A DNA stretch of 64,000 nt from Atherinomorus stipes. Taxonomy: Eukaryota; Chordata; Actinopteri; Atheriniformes; Atherinidae. The stretch lies in assembly GCA_023101725.1 (NCBI GenBank), contig JALJCO010001337.1, forward strand, positions 26,133-90,132. Reading direction: 5' to 3'. A program made the position numbers and the translations under genes. The notes under the pieces are model-generated. The model had not been told where the DNA came from. It did no database searches and was given only the letters and a program-made list of their open reading frames with translations. Positions 12,192 through 24,024 of the stretch are shown in pieces. Each line of letters starts with the position of its first letter. The first letter of the stretch is position 1.

Positions 12192-12793
12192 AGCATGAAA
12201 ATACACAATTCATCTTATTTTTGTATAAAATATGAAAAAGTATATCTAATAAGTGCATTGTAAAACATTCACTGCAATCCCTCAGAGTGCACCGTTGTGC
12301 ATAATTATATTATTGCAATTAGATTCCGATAATGACCTGTAAATTAAACAGAGGAGGCTGAACGGCTGATATATTTTTGCTTTAGCTGTGAGTAAATCGT
12401 CGTCACTGAACTGAAAAAGGAAGCTAATTTTTGCTGCTTTTGCACACACTTTTTCTGTGATATTTTACATTTTTTCCCAATTTTTAATAATGCAGAATAA
12501 TCTCGTAAATTCACAGCCTATTTCCATAATTTTATCAAGTGTCATATGAAATAACATGACGAGCATGCAACTGTAAAAAGTAGGGATGTTCGATATAGGC
12601 TTTTTCACCGAAATCCAATATACCCATATTGCCCAACTCTGAAATTCTGATATCAACCGATACCGACATATGCTGAAAATTGTGAGGTTGTATCTCTCAT
12701 ATTTTGACACATACAACTAAATGCTGTTCCGAGAGCAAAGTTCCCAAAATCTCCTTAACTCAGCCAGAGGAGTTTATTGTGGACATCTGGCTG

Positions 12794-15505
12794 CCAGATA
12801 TCAGACACTAGCAGGTATTAGATACTACCATATATCAGATACTAGCAACTTATACATACTACCATATATCAGATACTAGCAGGTATTAGATACTAGCATA
12901 TATCAGATACTAGCAACTTATACATACTACCATATATCAGATACTAGCAGGTATTACATACTACCATATATCATATAGTAGCTGGTATGAGATACAACCA
13001 TATATCAGATACTAGCAAGTTAAACATACTACCGTATATCAGATACTAGCAGGTATTACATAATACAATATATCAGCTACTAGCAGGTATTAGACACAAC
13101 CATATATCATATACTAGCAGGTATTAGATACTACCAGATATCAGATACTAGCAGGTACTAGATACTACCATATATCAGATACCAGCAGGTATTAGATACT
13201 AGCATATATCAGATACTAGCAGGTATTAGATACTACCAGATATCAGATACTAGCAGTTATTAGATACTACCATATATCAGATACGAGCAGGTATTAGATA
13301 CTAGCATATATCAGATACTAGCAGGTATTACATACCACCATATATAGATGCTACCAGGTATTAGGTACTACAATATATCAGTTACTAGCAGGTATTAGAT
13401 ACTACCAGATATCAGATACTAGCAGGTATTACATACTACCATATATTAGCTACTACCCGGTATTAGATACCACCACATATCAGATGCTAGCAGCTTATAC
13501 ATACTACCATATATCAGATACTAGCAGGTATTAGATACTACCATTTATCATATACTAGCAGGTATTGGATACTAGCATATATCAGATACTCGCAGATTAC
13601 AGTCCGACAATAAATCAGATACTAGCAGGTATTACATATTACCATATATCATATACTAGCAGGTATTACATCCCACCATATATCAGATGCTAGCAGCTTA
13701 TACAAATTACCATATATCAGATACTAGCACGTAATACATACTACCATATATCATATACAAGCAGGTGTTAGATACTACCATATATCAGATACTAGCAGGT
13801 TATAAGCACTCCAATAGGGGATTATCACACTTCCGTCTTCCGAACTTCCGGTTTTAAACAGTTAGACGGCCCACTTCCGGTCCAGTTCAATGTCGCTGCT
13901 TTACTTCGTAGATAACGTGAATAAACGCCAACCCTACTGAAATTTTCACGGATTCCAGACTGAAGTGATACTAAGGAGGAAGTGGATCAAAGCGATTCTC
14001 CAGAGTGAAGGGCCGAACTTTATAATAAAACAACGTAGCATGTTTGTTTGCAGCCGGTGGGGCACAACACTGGCATGCTAGTATTAGCCAGCTAGCGTTT
14101 ACCGACGTGTTTAACTTTGTGCGTCTTAAAACACACATACATCTGAAAATCGGGTCTGTACCCCCCCGTTTCCAGTGGAACAACTGGGGACTACCAAGAA
14201 AGGACACGCTTTCAGATGCTTGTGTGTTTTCAGCCGCACAAAGTTAGGCACGTCATCAAGCTGGCTAATGCTAACCTGCTAACAGTAGTCCGCCAGCTAC
14301 TACTCTGTTAAACTTTGTAAATCGGATAAACGCCAATGCCAAGTTTTCATTCCAGACTGAAGTGATGCTGAGGAAGAAGTGGATTAAAACAACCGATTCA
14401 CCGCAGTGGGGGACCGAACTTTATAATAAAACGACACACGTTTGTTTGTGGCCGGCAGACTATACAGTCGTGTTAGCCTGTAAGCATTAGCCAGCTTGAT
14501 GACGTGCCTAACTTTGTGCGGCTGAAAACACACAAGCATCTGAAAGCGTCTCCTTTCTTGGCAGTCCCCAGTTGTTCCACTGGAAATGGGAGGTACAGAC
14601 CCGATTTTCAGATGTTTGTGTGTTTAAAGACGCACAATGTTAAGCACGTCAGTAAACGCTAGCTGGCTAATGCTAGCATGCTGTGAAGTGCCGGTGTTGT
14701 GCCCCTCCGGCGACAAACAAACGTGTGTTTTATTATAAAGTTCGTCCCTTCACCGCAGCGAATCGATCACTTTGATCCAGCTTTTGATCCAGTATCACTT
14801 CAGTCTGGAATGAAAACTTAAGTATGTTTGGAGTTTATCCGATTTAAACAGTATAACAGAGCAGGAACGGCTGTCGTTAACATGGCCCGGAAGAGGAAGT
14901 GCCCAAAATCCAGGAACTTCCGGTAAGCGTGATAATCCCCTATATATCAGATACTAGCAGGTATTACATATTACCATATATCATATACTAGCAGGTATTA
15001 GATACTACCATATATCAGACACTAGCATGTATTAGACACTACCATATATTAGACACTAGCAGGTATTAGATACTACCATTTATCAGCTCCTAGCAGGTAT
15101 TAGATACTACCATATATCATATACTAGCAGGTATTAGATACTACCAGATATCAGATACTAGCAGGTATTAGATACTACCATATATCAGATACTAGCAGGT
15201 ATTAGATACTAGCATATATTAGATACTAGCAGGTATACTACCAGATAGCAGATACTAGCAGGTACTAGATACTACCATATATCAGACACTAGCAGGTATT
15301 AGATACTACCATATATCAGATACTAGCAGGTATTAGATACTACCATATATCAGATACTAGCAAGTATTAGATACTACCATATATCAGATACTAGCAGGTA
15401 TTAGATACTACCATATATGAGATACTAGCAGGTATCAGATACTACCATGTATCAGATACTAGCAGGTATTAGATACGACCATATATCAGATACTAGCAGG
15501 TATTA
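12794..15505. repeat. 34-bp minisatellite, interrupted
   Basis: Tandem units of the form ATACTAGCAGGTATTAG followed by ATACTACCATATATCAG, about 46 in total. They run in two blocks, 12794-13814 and 14943-15505, split by the foldback element at 13815-14942. Units differ by substitutions and small indels. Each unit is itself two related 17-bp halves. There are no unique spacers, so it is not a CRISPR-like array. Confidence 0.9.
13815..14942. mobile_element. 1.1-kb foldback element, TAGGGGATTATCAC termini, copy 1
   Basis: Perfect terminal inverted repeat TAGGGGATTATCAC / GTGATAATCCCCTA. Inside, arms of about 340 bp (13951-14290 and about 14480-14815) are reverse complements. The loop (14349-14475) carries a third, direct copy of the arm start (CATTCCAGACTGAAGTGAT). 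It interrupts the 34-bp minisatellite, so it arrived after the array existed. No protein domain was recognised; short frames reflect the repeated arms. Superfamily uncertain; a clear target duplication longer than TA was not seen. Confidence 0.75.
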
Positions 15506-15905
15506 TCAGCATGTGTCTAATTCTAATGTTTCTACAACTTGGTAACTTAACCAACGACTTAAAACCAGACATATTATCAGCAGCTTCAAAGCAAGTCAGT
15601 TTGTAGCAGCAGCAGCTGCAGCGTAGTCACATGACTCTAAAAGAAATGCTGGGAAATGAAGTTCTTCCACAATGACAGCAACTTTTCCAGCATTCTGGGC
15701 CGCTGCTAATGGAACAAGTTCTCGCAAGATTTTGTTTCTCTGTAAAGAAGTCTTGCTAGATTTCGTTAGTAAAATCACCCAAGATTTCATTTTCAAAATA
15801 TCGGCCCAAAAAACTTAAATCAGTATTTTCAGATATCAAATTTAGATGCCAATATCGGCCGATTACATCGGTAGGCCGATAATGTAGGACATCCCCAGCA
15901 AAGAG

Positions 15906-16368
15906 ACATAAAGTTATCTTTTTTTTTTAAGAAGATGCCATTTCATTTCAAATAAAAAGAATGTTAAAATCTATTTTCAATATATACATTTTCTGATAAT
16001 ATTTCTTCATAGCAAAAGTAAAATGTTTTTGGTAATTTCATCTATTTACACTCTAAAAAGAGTATCTGGGCTGTAGTTGATATTAAAGACTTCTTTAAAT
16101 TGATCTAACGTAGTTATTTTAGTTTGCTGATTATTTTATTTATTTGGTCAAATCAAATTAAAAAAACCCCTCTACTCGTTAACAAGTTTTTACTTTCACT
16201 CAAACTAAATTTATAGCGTTAAAGTTTATTTAATGTTAAAGTTGCACCATGAGTGTGAATGAAAGTTCAAGGAGATAAACTCACCACCATATCCAATGTA
16301 TTGTCTGGAATGGAACCAACATAACCTGGATTTACTCTGGTGCAAACTTTACCTGCGTAAATGTGCAG
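15906..16368. other. Short AT-rich spacer
   Basis: AT-rich unique sequence between the hAT element and a Harbinger-type element. I see no gene or repeat in it. Confidence 0.5.
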
Positions 16369-16371
16369 TAA

Positions 16372-17734
16372 CCCCGTGTTCACACCGGACGCGAATAAAA
16401 TTATTCGCGCGAATGAATTACATGTTAAGTCAATGTACAGGCGCCAATAGACGCACCTTTGCTTGGCGCGGCGCGATGAGCCCCAAACGCGTGTCCAACT
16501 CGCGCGAATGTAGGGTTTTACTCGTGCGAATGAGGCGTCCTATTCACGCGAATAGAGCGTATTTTGCCTATTTGCTCGAGTTGAAAAAATTGAACTCGAG
16601 CGTTTTTGACGCACGAACAAACCAGCCCCCTCAATGAAAATGAATGAGACGTGATGTGAACGGACGGCGCTCTGCAGCTCGCTACTCTCTTCAATAGTAA
16701 AGAAGGGAAAAGCTCACAGATAAAGTCACAAAGTGCGGCACACAAACACGGTGGATTTATGTCCGAAAACCCGGTCAGACAAAACCTCATTAACCTGCAG
16801 CTGCAGATCTCTGCAGCCGGTGATTGACGGGGTGAAACGTCACAACGGGACATTCCCGGAGGAATATGCAGCTCTGTCCTCGCTACATAAATAAATTAAG
16901 GTTGTTTGTTATAAAAACGTCAACATAATACAATATGAGTTTGTGGTCAGACTAGTGTAGTATTCAGTTTGGTCAGAAGATGACGCTCCAGTACCAGGAG
17001 TTCAGCTTCAGTAGATGTAAACAAACGCACGCCGTGTGAGTTGTGGTTGTGAACCGGTTGAAAGCAGCAGGAAAGCGGGCAGTTACGAGTTGCATTAAAA
17101 CAGCTGGTTAAATGTTGAGAGGTGGAGGCGAGGAGACGGCAGAGACTCGTTAAACTGAGCTACAATAGCTAGCGACAACAGCCACGTTTTTTTGCTGGAA
17201 GTTGTTGGACATTTTTGTGGAAGTGCTAGCTAGCTGCGGCTAGCTTACTCACCGAAGGCAGGTGGACCGACGCTCCGCAGCCGGAATACAGCGCCTGTAG
17301 TTTGTATCCTGGAGGGATGTGCAGCACCGATCCTCCCCCACAGAGGACCATCAAACTGGGCTCAGAATATCCCCCTGGAAGCGGCCGTCATCCAGACGTA
17401 ACTCCTGGATCAGCTGATGAGATTCACCGAGCTCCGAGCGCCTCTGGAGAATCTGGTGGACCCAAACACGCCGGCGTCTTCGGTTCTCCGACTTCCAAAG
17501 CAGGTAAAACGCCACAGCTCTCTCAAAGTACTAAAATAACCGGGTTCTGCCATGTTTACCTGACTGAAGTGACTGACATGTGACAAACCACGCACAAATT
17601 AAGTGTTTTATTCACGCGTATTATTCGCTCCATTCACGCGAAAAACACGCCCAATCAAGCGGGTTAACACCCAGCATTCGCGCGTTGAAATGTAGGCGCG
17701 TACATGAATGGACGCCTCTGGTGTGAACACGGGG
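16372..17734 (-). mobile_element. PIF/Harbinger-type element, copy 1
   Basis: Inverted termini CCCCGTGTTCACACCGGACGC and the matching GGTGTGAACACGGGG, flanked by TAA on both sides (16369-16371 and 17735-17737). A 3-bp TWA duplication is the Harbinger hallmark. Subterminal zones are full of TTCGCGCGAATG-type palindromes. At 17290-17500, minus strand, is a broken piece resembling the N-terminal part of Harbinger transposase (HLIQEL-type helix), so this is an internally deleted derivative. Length 1363 bp. Confidence 0.75.
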
Positions 17735-17737
17735 TAA

Positions 17738-18930
17738 GAGCAAATAATAATGCTGCAGTGGCGACTTTTGGAGCAGCTAATAGTGAGTTCTCCCCCTGAA
17801 GAGTCAGCAACAGTTACATTAACCCTGATTTTCTGTATTCTAACAGTTCTTACTGCATGTCTAGGTGATTTTCTTGTTATTATACATCTTAACATCCTTC
17901 ATTAAACATTAAAATGCCAAAATAAAACAAAGATTTCATGTAAAAGCAAAGTTATAGTGTATTTTTACTATGGAAAATTACTGTATTTTTATGAGCAGGT
18001 TTTTTCTTTGTAATTTTAGGGTACTTTTCTGGCGCCCCAGCTGCCAGAATATAACCGTTTTTTTAACTGTTTTTTTTTTTTTTTTTTTTTTAACAGTGCA
18101 GTGTTTATGTATGAAACTCCAACGTTAATGGAAAACTCGATCTTACAGGGAAAACGTTGATGTCATTTGATGTTAATGGCCTCATTTATTGCATTACAGT
18201 GGGCACTTAGGCTAAAGGTACCACTGGAGGTCCAAAGCTGCCATCTCTTTCCTCGTTAGTCGACCATTTTTCCTCTTGCTGGTTGGCATAATGCTCATTG
18301 TTTCCAAATGAACCAGCAAAGCACTAATGAGTGGATAATGTGTGTCCCATCGGGCCCCCAGTTAGTGATTGTTGACTTATCCCCTGTGGAGACAGAGCAG
18401 TTGGGCTGACCTAATTGTGGTGTTTTTCAGTCTGTTTTTCTGGTTTACTTTGGTGTTCTTTGACTTTTGTTCCTGCTTTGAAGGATAAATAGTGAGTTGT
18501 GATGATCAGAACCTGAAAAGCTGAAACACTGTAAAGTAAACCTGAAAGATATCAAAGGTGAGAAAGTTTCTCCCATCAACACAAGTGATTATAATCAAAC
18601 AAGATATAGAAGTTTTATGGTAATCTAGAGAAAATAACTCTATATCCTTTGATGTATTGAGTTTTCATTGCAGTATCAGTAATGTTTCTCTTCAAGCCCT
18701 GTGCCTAATTTTTTAAGCCTCTGCTTCAGTCTAGTTGAATACACACCTCTGAAGCAAATTATAAAGCTCAATATTTACCAGTAAATAGCCCCCAGAAAAT
18801 TTGAACAAAGGCAAAGCCTTTTTCATTTAAAGGGATGTGAAATTAAAACCAGGATTGAGAACAAAGTGTTGGAGCTGCGTGTTTCTGTGGACAGTCATGA
18901 AAAAAATATGGGTAAAGACACTAAAGAAGG
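17738..18930. other. Intergenic stretch
   Basis: No exon recognised. Includes a poly-T run at 18069-18092 and otherwise unique-looking AT-rich DNA. Confidence 0.45.
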
Positions 18931-19345
18931 TAAATCTAATCGTGTGTTTTAATAAAAGTAAAGAAATTTCTTTATAAATGTCCTATAAATATACTATATT
19001 ATAAATAATTTTGTTATAAATTATATTATATTATTAACTGTATTATATTAAAATATTTATGTCTTATAAATTTACTATATTATGAATTATATTATTATAA
19101 TAATATATTATTATTATTATTATTAAATTTATTGTCTAAAAATATTTGTAATGTCATAAATTTACTATATTATGAATTATATTATTATAATCTTATTATT
19201 ATGATTATTATTAATATTATTATTTATATTATTAAATTTACTATCTTAAAATATGTATATTGTCTTATAAAGTTACATTATAAGTTATATTACTACAAAT
19301 CATCTTATCATATATTATTCTTGTTATTATCATTATTATTATTAG
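18931..19345. repeat. AT-rich low-complexity tract
   Basis: Irregular TTATTATTA / TATAAATT repeats with almost no G or C. The open frame across it decodes to I/Y/L-rich low-complexity peptide and is not a gene. Confidence 0.8.
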
Positions 19346-19727
19346 CTTTAGAGCCATAGAAAAGAGAAAACTTGTGAGATTTATTAAGCTGTGTAAATTA
19401 TCAGCATGTGTGACTGGTGAGAAATAAATGAGGACAACACATTGCACCGATAAAAGTGTCAGGCTTGCCTTAAAAACGCTTTCATGATGAACATGAGGAA
19501 TCTCAGATCACACTTCAACATGTGGACATTTTCTCTGCAGGTGAAGCAGACTAAATTAAAGGTTTTACCACAAACAGTTGAGGAAAGGTCAACAAAAAGG
19601 CCATTTTTGGCCCAGGTTGATTATCTGGTTTTAAGGTTCTCCAGTGGGAGAACAAGTATGAATAACTTTTTCATCATCATTGACAACACCGGTCCTCCCC
19701 TGCTCTCAGGTTAACTCCAGGTGTTAT

Positions 19728-20010
19728 CCTCAACGGCACCCTCTCATTTCAGTCTCACACAAAAATCATCGATCCGCTTATTTTCCCTTACTAAACATCT
19801 CTCGCTTCCATCCCACTCTCACTTCTCACTCCATCATTATTCTGGTCCACAGTCTCATCACCTCTCGGATTGACTATTGTAATCTGCTTCTCTGCAACCT
19901 CCCAAATAAATCCCCCCAGTAGCTGCAGCCCCTTCAGAACCCAATGCCTCATCATATCACTCCCATTTTGTAAAAACCTCCAGACGTCTGAGTATTTACT
20001 GAATTTCCAC
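19728..20010 (+). pseudogene. LINE reverse-transcriptase fragment
   Basis: Decodes, with frameshifts, to [13 protein letters not shown], then [20 protein letters not shown] and LQPLQNP...HITPIL. This is the familiar C-terminal thumb region of teleost non-LTR retrotransposons of the L2/Rex1 type. The fragment is isolated and broken by stop codons. Confidence 0.75.
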
Positions 20011-20076
20011 ACACTACCATCTCTAGGGTTTCCAGAGAATGGTCTGAAGAAGAGAAAATTTTACAATGAGCAGCAG

Positions 20077-21223
20077 TAGGGGATTATCACGCTTACTGGA
20101 ACTTCCCAGTATTTGGGCACTTCCTCTTCCGGGCCACTTTAACATCAACCGTTCCTGCTCTGTTATACTGTTTAAATCGTATAAACTCCAAACATATTTA
20201 AGTTTTCATTCTAGACTGAAGTGATACTGGATCAAAAGCTGGATCAAAGCGATCGATTCGCCGCGGTGAAGGGCCGAACTTTATAATAAAACACACATTT
20301 GTTTGTCGCCGGTGGGGCACAACACCGCACGACACCGGCACTTCACAGCATGCTAACATTAGCCAGCTAGCGTTTACTGACGTGCTTAACATTGTGCGTC
20401 TTAAAACACACAAACATCTGAAAATCGGGTCTGTACCCCCCCGTTTCCAGTGGAACAACTGGGTACTGCCAAGAAAGGAGACGTTTTCAGATGCTTGTGT
20501 GTTTTCAGCCGCACAAAGTTAGGCACGTCATCGAGCTTGCTAATGCTAGCCTGCCAACACGACCGTGCAGACTGCCGGCTACAAACAAACGTGTGTCGTT
20601 TTATTATAAAGTTCGGTCCTTCACCGCGGCGAATCGGTCGTTTTGATCCACTTCTTCCTTAGCATCACTTCAGTCTGGAATGAAAACTTGGCATTGCCGT
20701 TTATCCGATTTACAAAGTTTAACAGAGTAGTAGCTGGCGGACTACTGCTAGCAGGCTAGCATTAGCCAGCTCGATAACATGCCTAACTTTGTGCGGCTGA
20801 AAACACACAAGCATCTGAAAGCGTGTCCTGTCTTGGCAGTCCCCAGTTGTTCCACTGGAAACGGGGGGGGGGGGGGGGGTACAGACCCGATTTTCAGATG
20901 TATGTGTGTTTTAAGACGCACAAAGTTAAGCACGTCGGTAAACGCTAGCTGGCTAATGCTAGCATGCCGGTGTTGTGCCCCACCGGCTGCAAACAAACAT
21001 GCTACGTTGTTTTATTATAAAGTTCGGCCCTTCACTCTGGAGAATCGCTTTGATCCACTTCCTCCTTAGTATCACTTCAGTCTGGAATCGGTGAAAATTT
21101 CAGTAGGGTTGGCGTTTATTCACGTTATCTACGAAGTAAAGCAGGGACATTGAACTGGGCCGGAAGTGGGCCGTCTAAGTGTTTCAAACCGGAAGTTCGG
21201 AACACAGAAGCGTGATAATCCCC
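20077..21223. mobile_element. 1.1-kb foldback element, TAGGGGATTATCAC family, copy 2
   Basis: Reverse-orientation copy of the element at 13815-14942. It has the same GGGGATTATCAC termini, the same three-arm layout and a length within 25 bp. A run of 16 or more G at 20863-20878 replaces the short C/G tract of the first copy. It sits between a LINE scrap and a Tc1 relic. Two copies of similar length and divergence support a genuine mobile family. Confidence 0.75.
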
Positions 21224-21703
21224 CCTTGTCTGGACCAGAATGTAACTGAGGCTCCAATTCACACAAACTCACCAGAACTAGACAATAGAAGATGGAGAAA
21301 CGTTACTGATCTGATGAGTCTCCATTTTAGCTCCACATTCAGATGCTAGGCTCAGAATCCGCTGGGAACAACATGAAAGCATGGATCCATCCTGCCTTGT
21401 ATCAATGGTTCAGCTTGGTGGTGGTGGTGTAATGGTGTGGGACAGATTTTTTTGGCCCACTTTGGGCCCCTTAGTACCAACGTGGCGGTTTAACCACCAC
21501 AGCCTACCTGAGTATTGTTGCTGACCATGTCCATCCCTTTATGACCACAGTGTAGCATCCTCTGATGCTGCTTCCAGCAGGATAACACACCATGTCATAA
21601 AGCGGGAATCATCTCCACCTGCTTTCTGGAACACGACCATGAGTTTACTGGGCTCCAATGTTCTCCACAGTGACCAGATCTCAGACCAACAGAGCAGCTT
21701 TGG

Positions 21704-22949
21704 GATGAGGAATAACGGGAGATTCTCATTGTGATGAGGTGGAACGGGAGATTCTCATCGTGATGAGGTGGAACAGGAGATTCTCATCGTGATGAGGTGG
21801 AACGGGAATTCTCATCGTGATGAGGTGGAACGGGAGATTCTCATAGTGATGCGGTGGAACGAGAGATTCTCATCATGATGAGGTGGAACGGGAGATTCTC
21901 ATCGTGATGAGGTGGAACGGGAGATTCTCATCGTGATGAGGTGGAACGGGAGATTCTCATCGTGATGAGGTGGAACGGGAGATTCTCATCGTGATGCGGT
22001 GGAACGGGAGATTCTCACAGTGATGCGGTGGAACGGAAGATTCTCATCGTGATGAGGTGGAACGGGAGATTCTCATAGTGCTGAGGTGGAACGGGAGATT
22101 CTCATTGTGATGAGGTGGAACGGGAGATTCTCATCGTGATGAGGTGGAACGGGTGATTCTCACAGTGATGCGGTGGAACGGGAGATTCTCACAGTGATGA
22201 GGTGGAACGGGAGATTCTCACAGTGATGAGGTGGAACGGGAGATTCTCACAGTGATGAGGTGAAACGGGTGATTCTCACAGTGATGAGGTGGAACGGGAG
22301 ATTCTCATCGTGATGCGGTGGAACGGGAGATTCTCATCATGATGAGGTGGAACGGGAGATTCTTATCGTGATGAGGTGGAACGGGAGATTCTCATCGTGA
22401 TGAGGTGGAACGGGTGATTCTCATAGTGATGAGGTGTAACGGGTGATTCTCATCGTGATGAGGTGGAACAGGAGATTCTCATCGTGATGCGGTGGAACGG
22501 GAGATTCTTATCGTGATGCGGTGGAATGGGAGATTCTCATCGTGATGAGGTGGAACGGGTGATTCTCACAGTGATGAGGTGGAACGGGAGATTCTCACAG
22601 TGATGAGGTGGAACGGGAGATTCTCACAGTGATGAGGTGGAACGGGAGATTCTCATCGTGATGCGGTGGAACGGGAGATTCTCACAGTGATGAGGTGGAA
22701 CGGGAGATTCTCACAGTGATGCGGTGGAACAGGAGATTCTCATCGTGATGCGGTGGAGCGGGAGATTCTCACAGTGATGAGGTGGAACGGGAGATTCTCA
22801 CAGTGATGAGGTGGAACGGGAGATTGTCATTGTGATGCGGTGGAACGGGAGATTCTCATCGTGATGCGGTGGAACGGGTGATTCTCACAGTGATGAGGTG
22901 TAACGGGAGATTCTCATCGTGATGTGGTGGAACAGGACGTTCTCTTCAT
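21704..22949 (+). repeat. 29-bp coding-derived minisatellite (43 units)
   Basis: Tandem units GATGAGGTGGAACGGGAG + ATTCTCATCGT. The span of 1246 bp equals 43 x 29 minus one base, the missing base being in the unit near 21800. Units alternate between a few variants (GAGG/GCGG, CATCG/CACAG, GGGAG/GGGTG). The unit equals the DEVERE-type segment of the surrounding Tc1 transposase, so the array arose from coding sequence. Because 29 is not a multiple of 3, the frame shifts at every unit. Confidence 0.93.
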
Positions 22950-22989
22950 GGATGTGCAACCAACAAATCAGCAGCAACTGTGTGATGCT

Positions 22990-23128
22990 ATCATGTCAGT
23001 AATATTCAGACGCAACTGGTCGTCAGTGCAGCCCCCTCAGGTCCCATTCCCAGTCTGGGGCCATCTGCTGCATGTCATCCTCCACTCTCTGTGCCCCCCT
23101 TTTCATGTCAGTATGCTGTGACATAAAG
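22990..23128 (+). repeat. SINE-like insertion in the Tc1 relic
   Basis: About 140 bp splitting the transposase relic between DAIMS and SEECFQHL. It contains CATCTGCTGCATGTCATCC, CCCCCCTTTTCATGTCA and CTGTGACATAAAGGCC, wording typical of a widespread fish SINE/LINE tail ending in ATAAAGGC. The host motif CATGTCAGTA appears on both sides of the first part, a possible duplication. Confidence 0.5.
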
Positions 23129-23284
23129 GCCACTAGAGCCACAAAACCTCTGAGGAATGTTTCCAACACCTTTGTGAATCTATCACACTAACAATTAAGA
23201 CAGTTCTGAAGGAAACAGGGGTCCAACGTGGTCGTAGAAGATGAACCTGATAAAGTAGACGGGGAGTTTATTTCTGTACTCATT

Positions 23285-23870
23285 TCTTAGACCTCAAGAT
23301 TGTAGCAGAGAATCACTGAGTAGCACTGTCTGAGAAATCAAATTGTGATGAAAAAAATAAATGGACAAAACATTTCTAAGAGTGTAGTACGTGGAGCCCT
23401 AAAATGTTTTAAAACAGGATTAAAAAGAGCCAAAGACCTCTGAGAGGTAGAGAAACACTTCATCTCAGATACAGAGAAAACTAAACGAGGAGCAAGACCT
23501 CAATCAGCGACTGTACTATCAACAGATGGCAGTAGAGAAGTGGTATCAGAGGACAGGAGGTGGCTGGAATCAGCTTCTCATATAGACAAAGCTCCAAACA
23601 CTTCACACAATCCCAGATGTGCCAGTATTTACGAGTATATGATGGTTTATCACCACCGCAGGACGAGCGTTTGTTTCAGAAGACTGAATGTGAAAGATAG
23701 GATGAATTAGGAGGTTTATAGAGCCAACGGTTGGGAATATTTCAGTCGAGAGGTGTGCTGAGTACTGATGTAGTTCTTATAATGTTTTGCATGAAGACAA
23801 TCGGACAGTTATTGTCAGTGACTTTTCCTCAGTTGAGACTTCAGCCCCACTGAACATTTATGAATAACAG
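23285..23870 (+). pseudogene. Probable heavily decayed Tc1-like transposase
   Basis: Short decoded phrases (LKCFKTGLKRAKDL near 23400; DFSPTEHL near 23840, compare DLSPIEHLW) in the right order suggest an old Tc1/mariner transposase. The frame is broken throughout. Other explanations are possible. Confidence 0.35.
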
Positions 23871-24024
23871 ATCTTTTTTTTTTTTTTTACACAGAAACAG
23901 CCTTTTCCTTACCTCTGAATGACATTACACTCATCAAGTGAGTGCAGGTTACTTGGTAGTGCTTAAACCACAAAACAAAAAAAAAAAAAAAAAGATGATG
24001 AAAAGTGTTCATTACAGAGCTTTT

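Larger units (their letters stand above)
12581..15897. mobile_element. hAT-type element containing a minisatellite
   Basis: The ends are near-complementary (TAGGGATGTTCGATA at left; the complement of TGGGGATGTCC at right), with TATCGG-rich subterminal sequence at both sides. It is flanked by 8-bp imperfect duplications, GTAAAAAG (12573-12580) and GCAAAGAG (15898-15905), 6 of 8 matching. An 8-bp duplication and a TAGGGATG terminus are standard for hAT. The interior is mostly a 34-bp tandem array plus a nested foldback element. No transposase was recognised. Confidence 0.75.
21226..23268 (+). mobile_element. Tc1-like transposon relic, 5'-truncated, with internal minisatellite
   Basis: Decayed transposase sequence runs from the SDES catalytic region (near 21320) through TAYLSIVADHVHPFMTTV (near 21505) and VTRSQTNRAALG (near 21690). 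After a 1246-bp tandem array it resumes with MDVQPTNQQQLCDAIMS (near 22950) and SEECFQHL (near 23150). It ends near the terminal-type phrase ACCTGATAAAGTAGACGGGGAG (23246-23267). The 5' half and left terminal repeat are missing. Inactive. Confidence 0.75.

Noticed and set aside
12794..15505. CRISPR-like regular repeats
   Set aside because: Units are directly adjacent with no unique spacers, diverge by substitution, and the context is a vertebrate genome; it is a minisatellite.
19132..19359. Open frame in AT-rich DNA, 75 codons
   Set aside because: Peptide is I/Y/L low complexity produced by TTATTATTA repeats.
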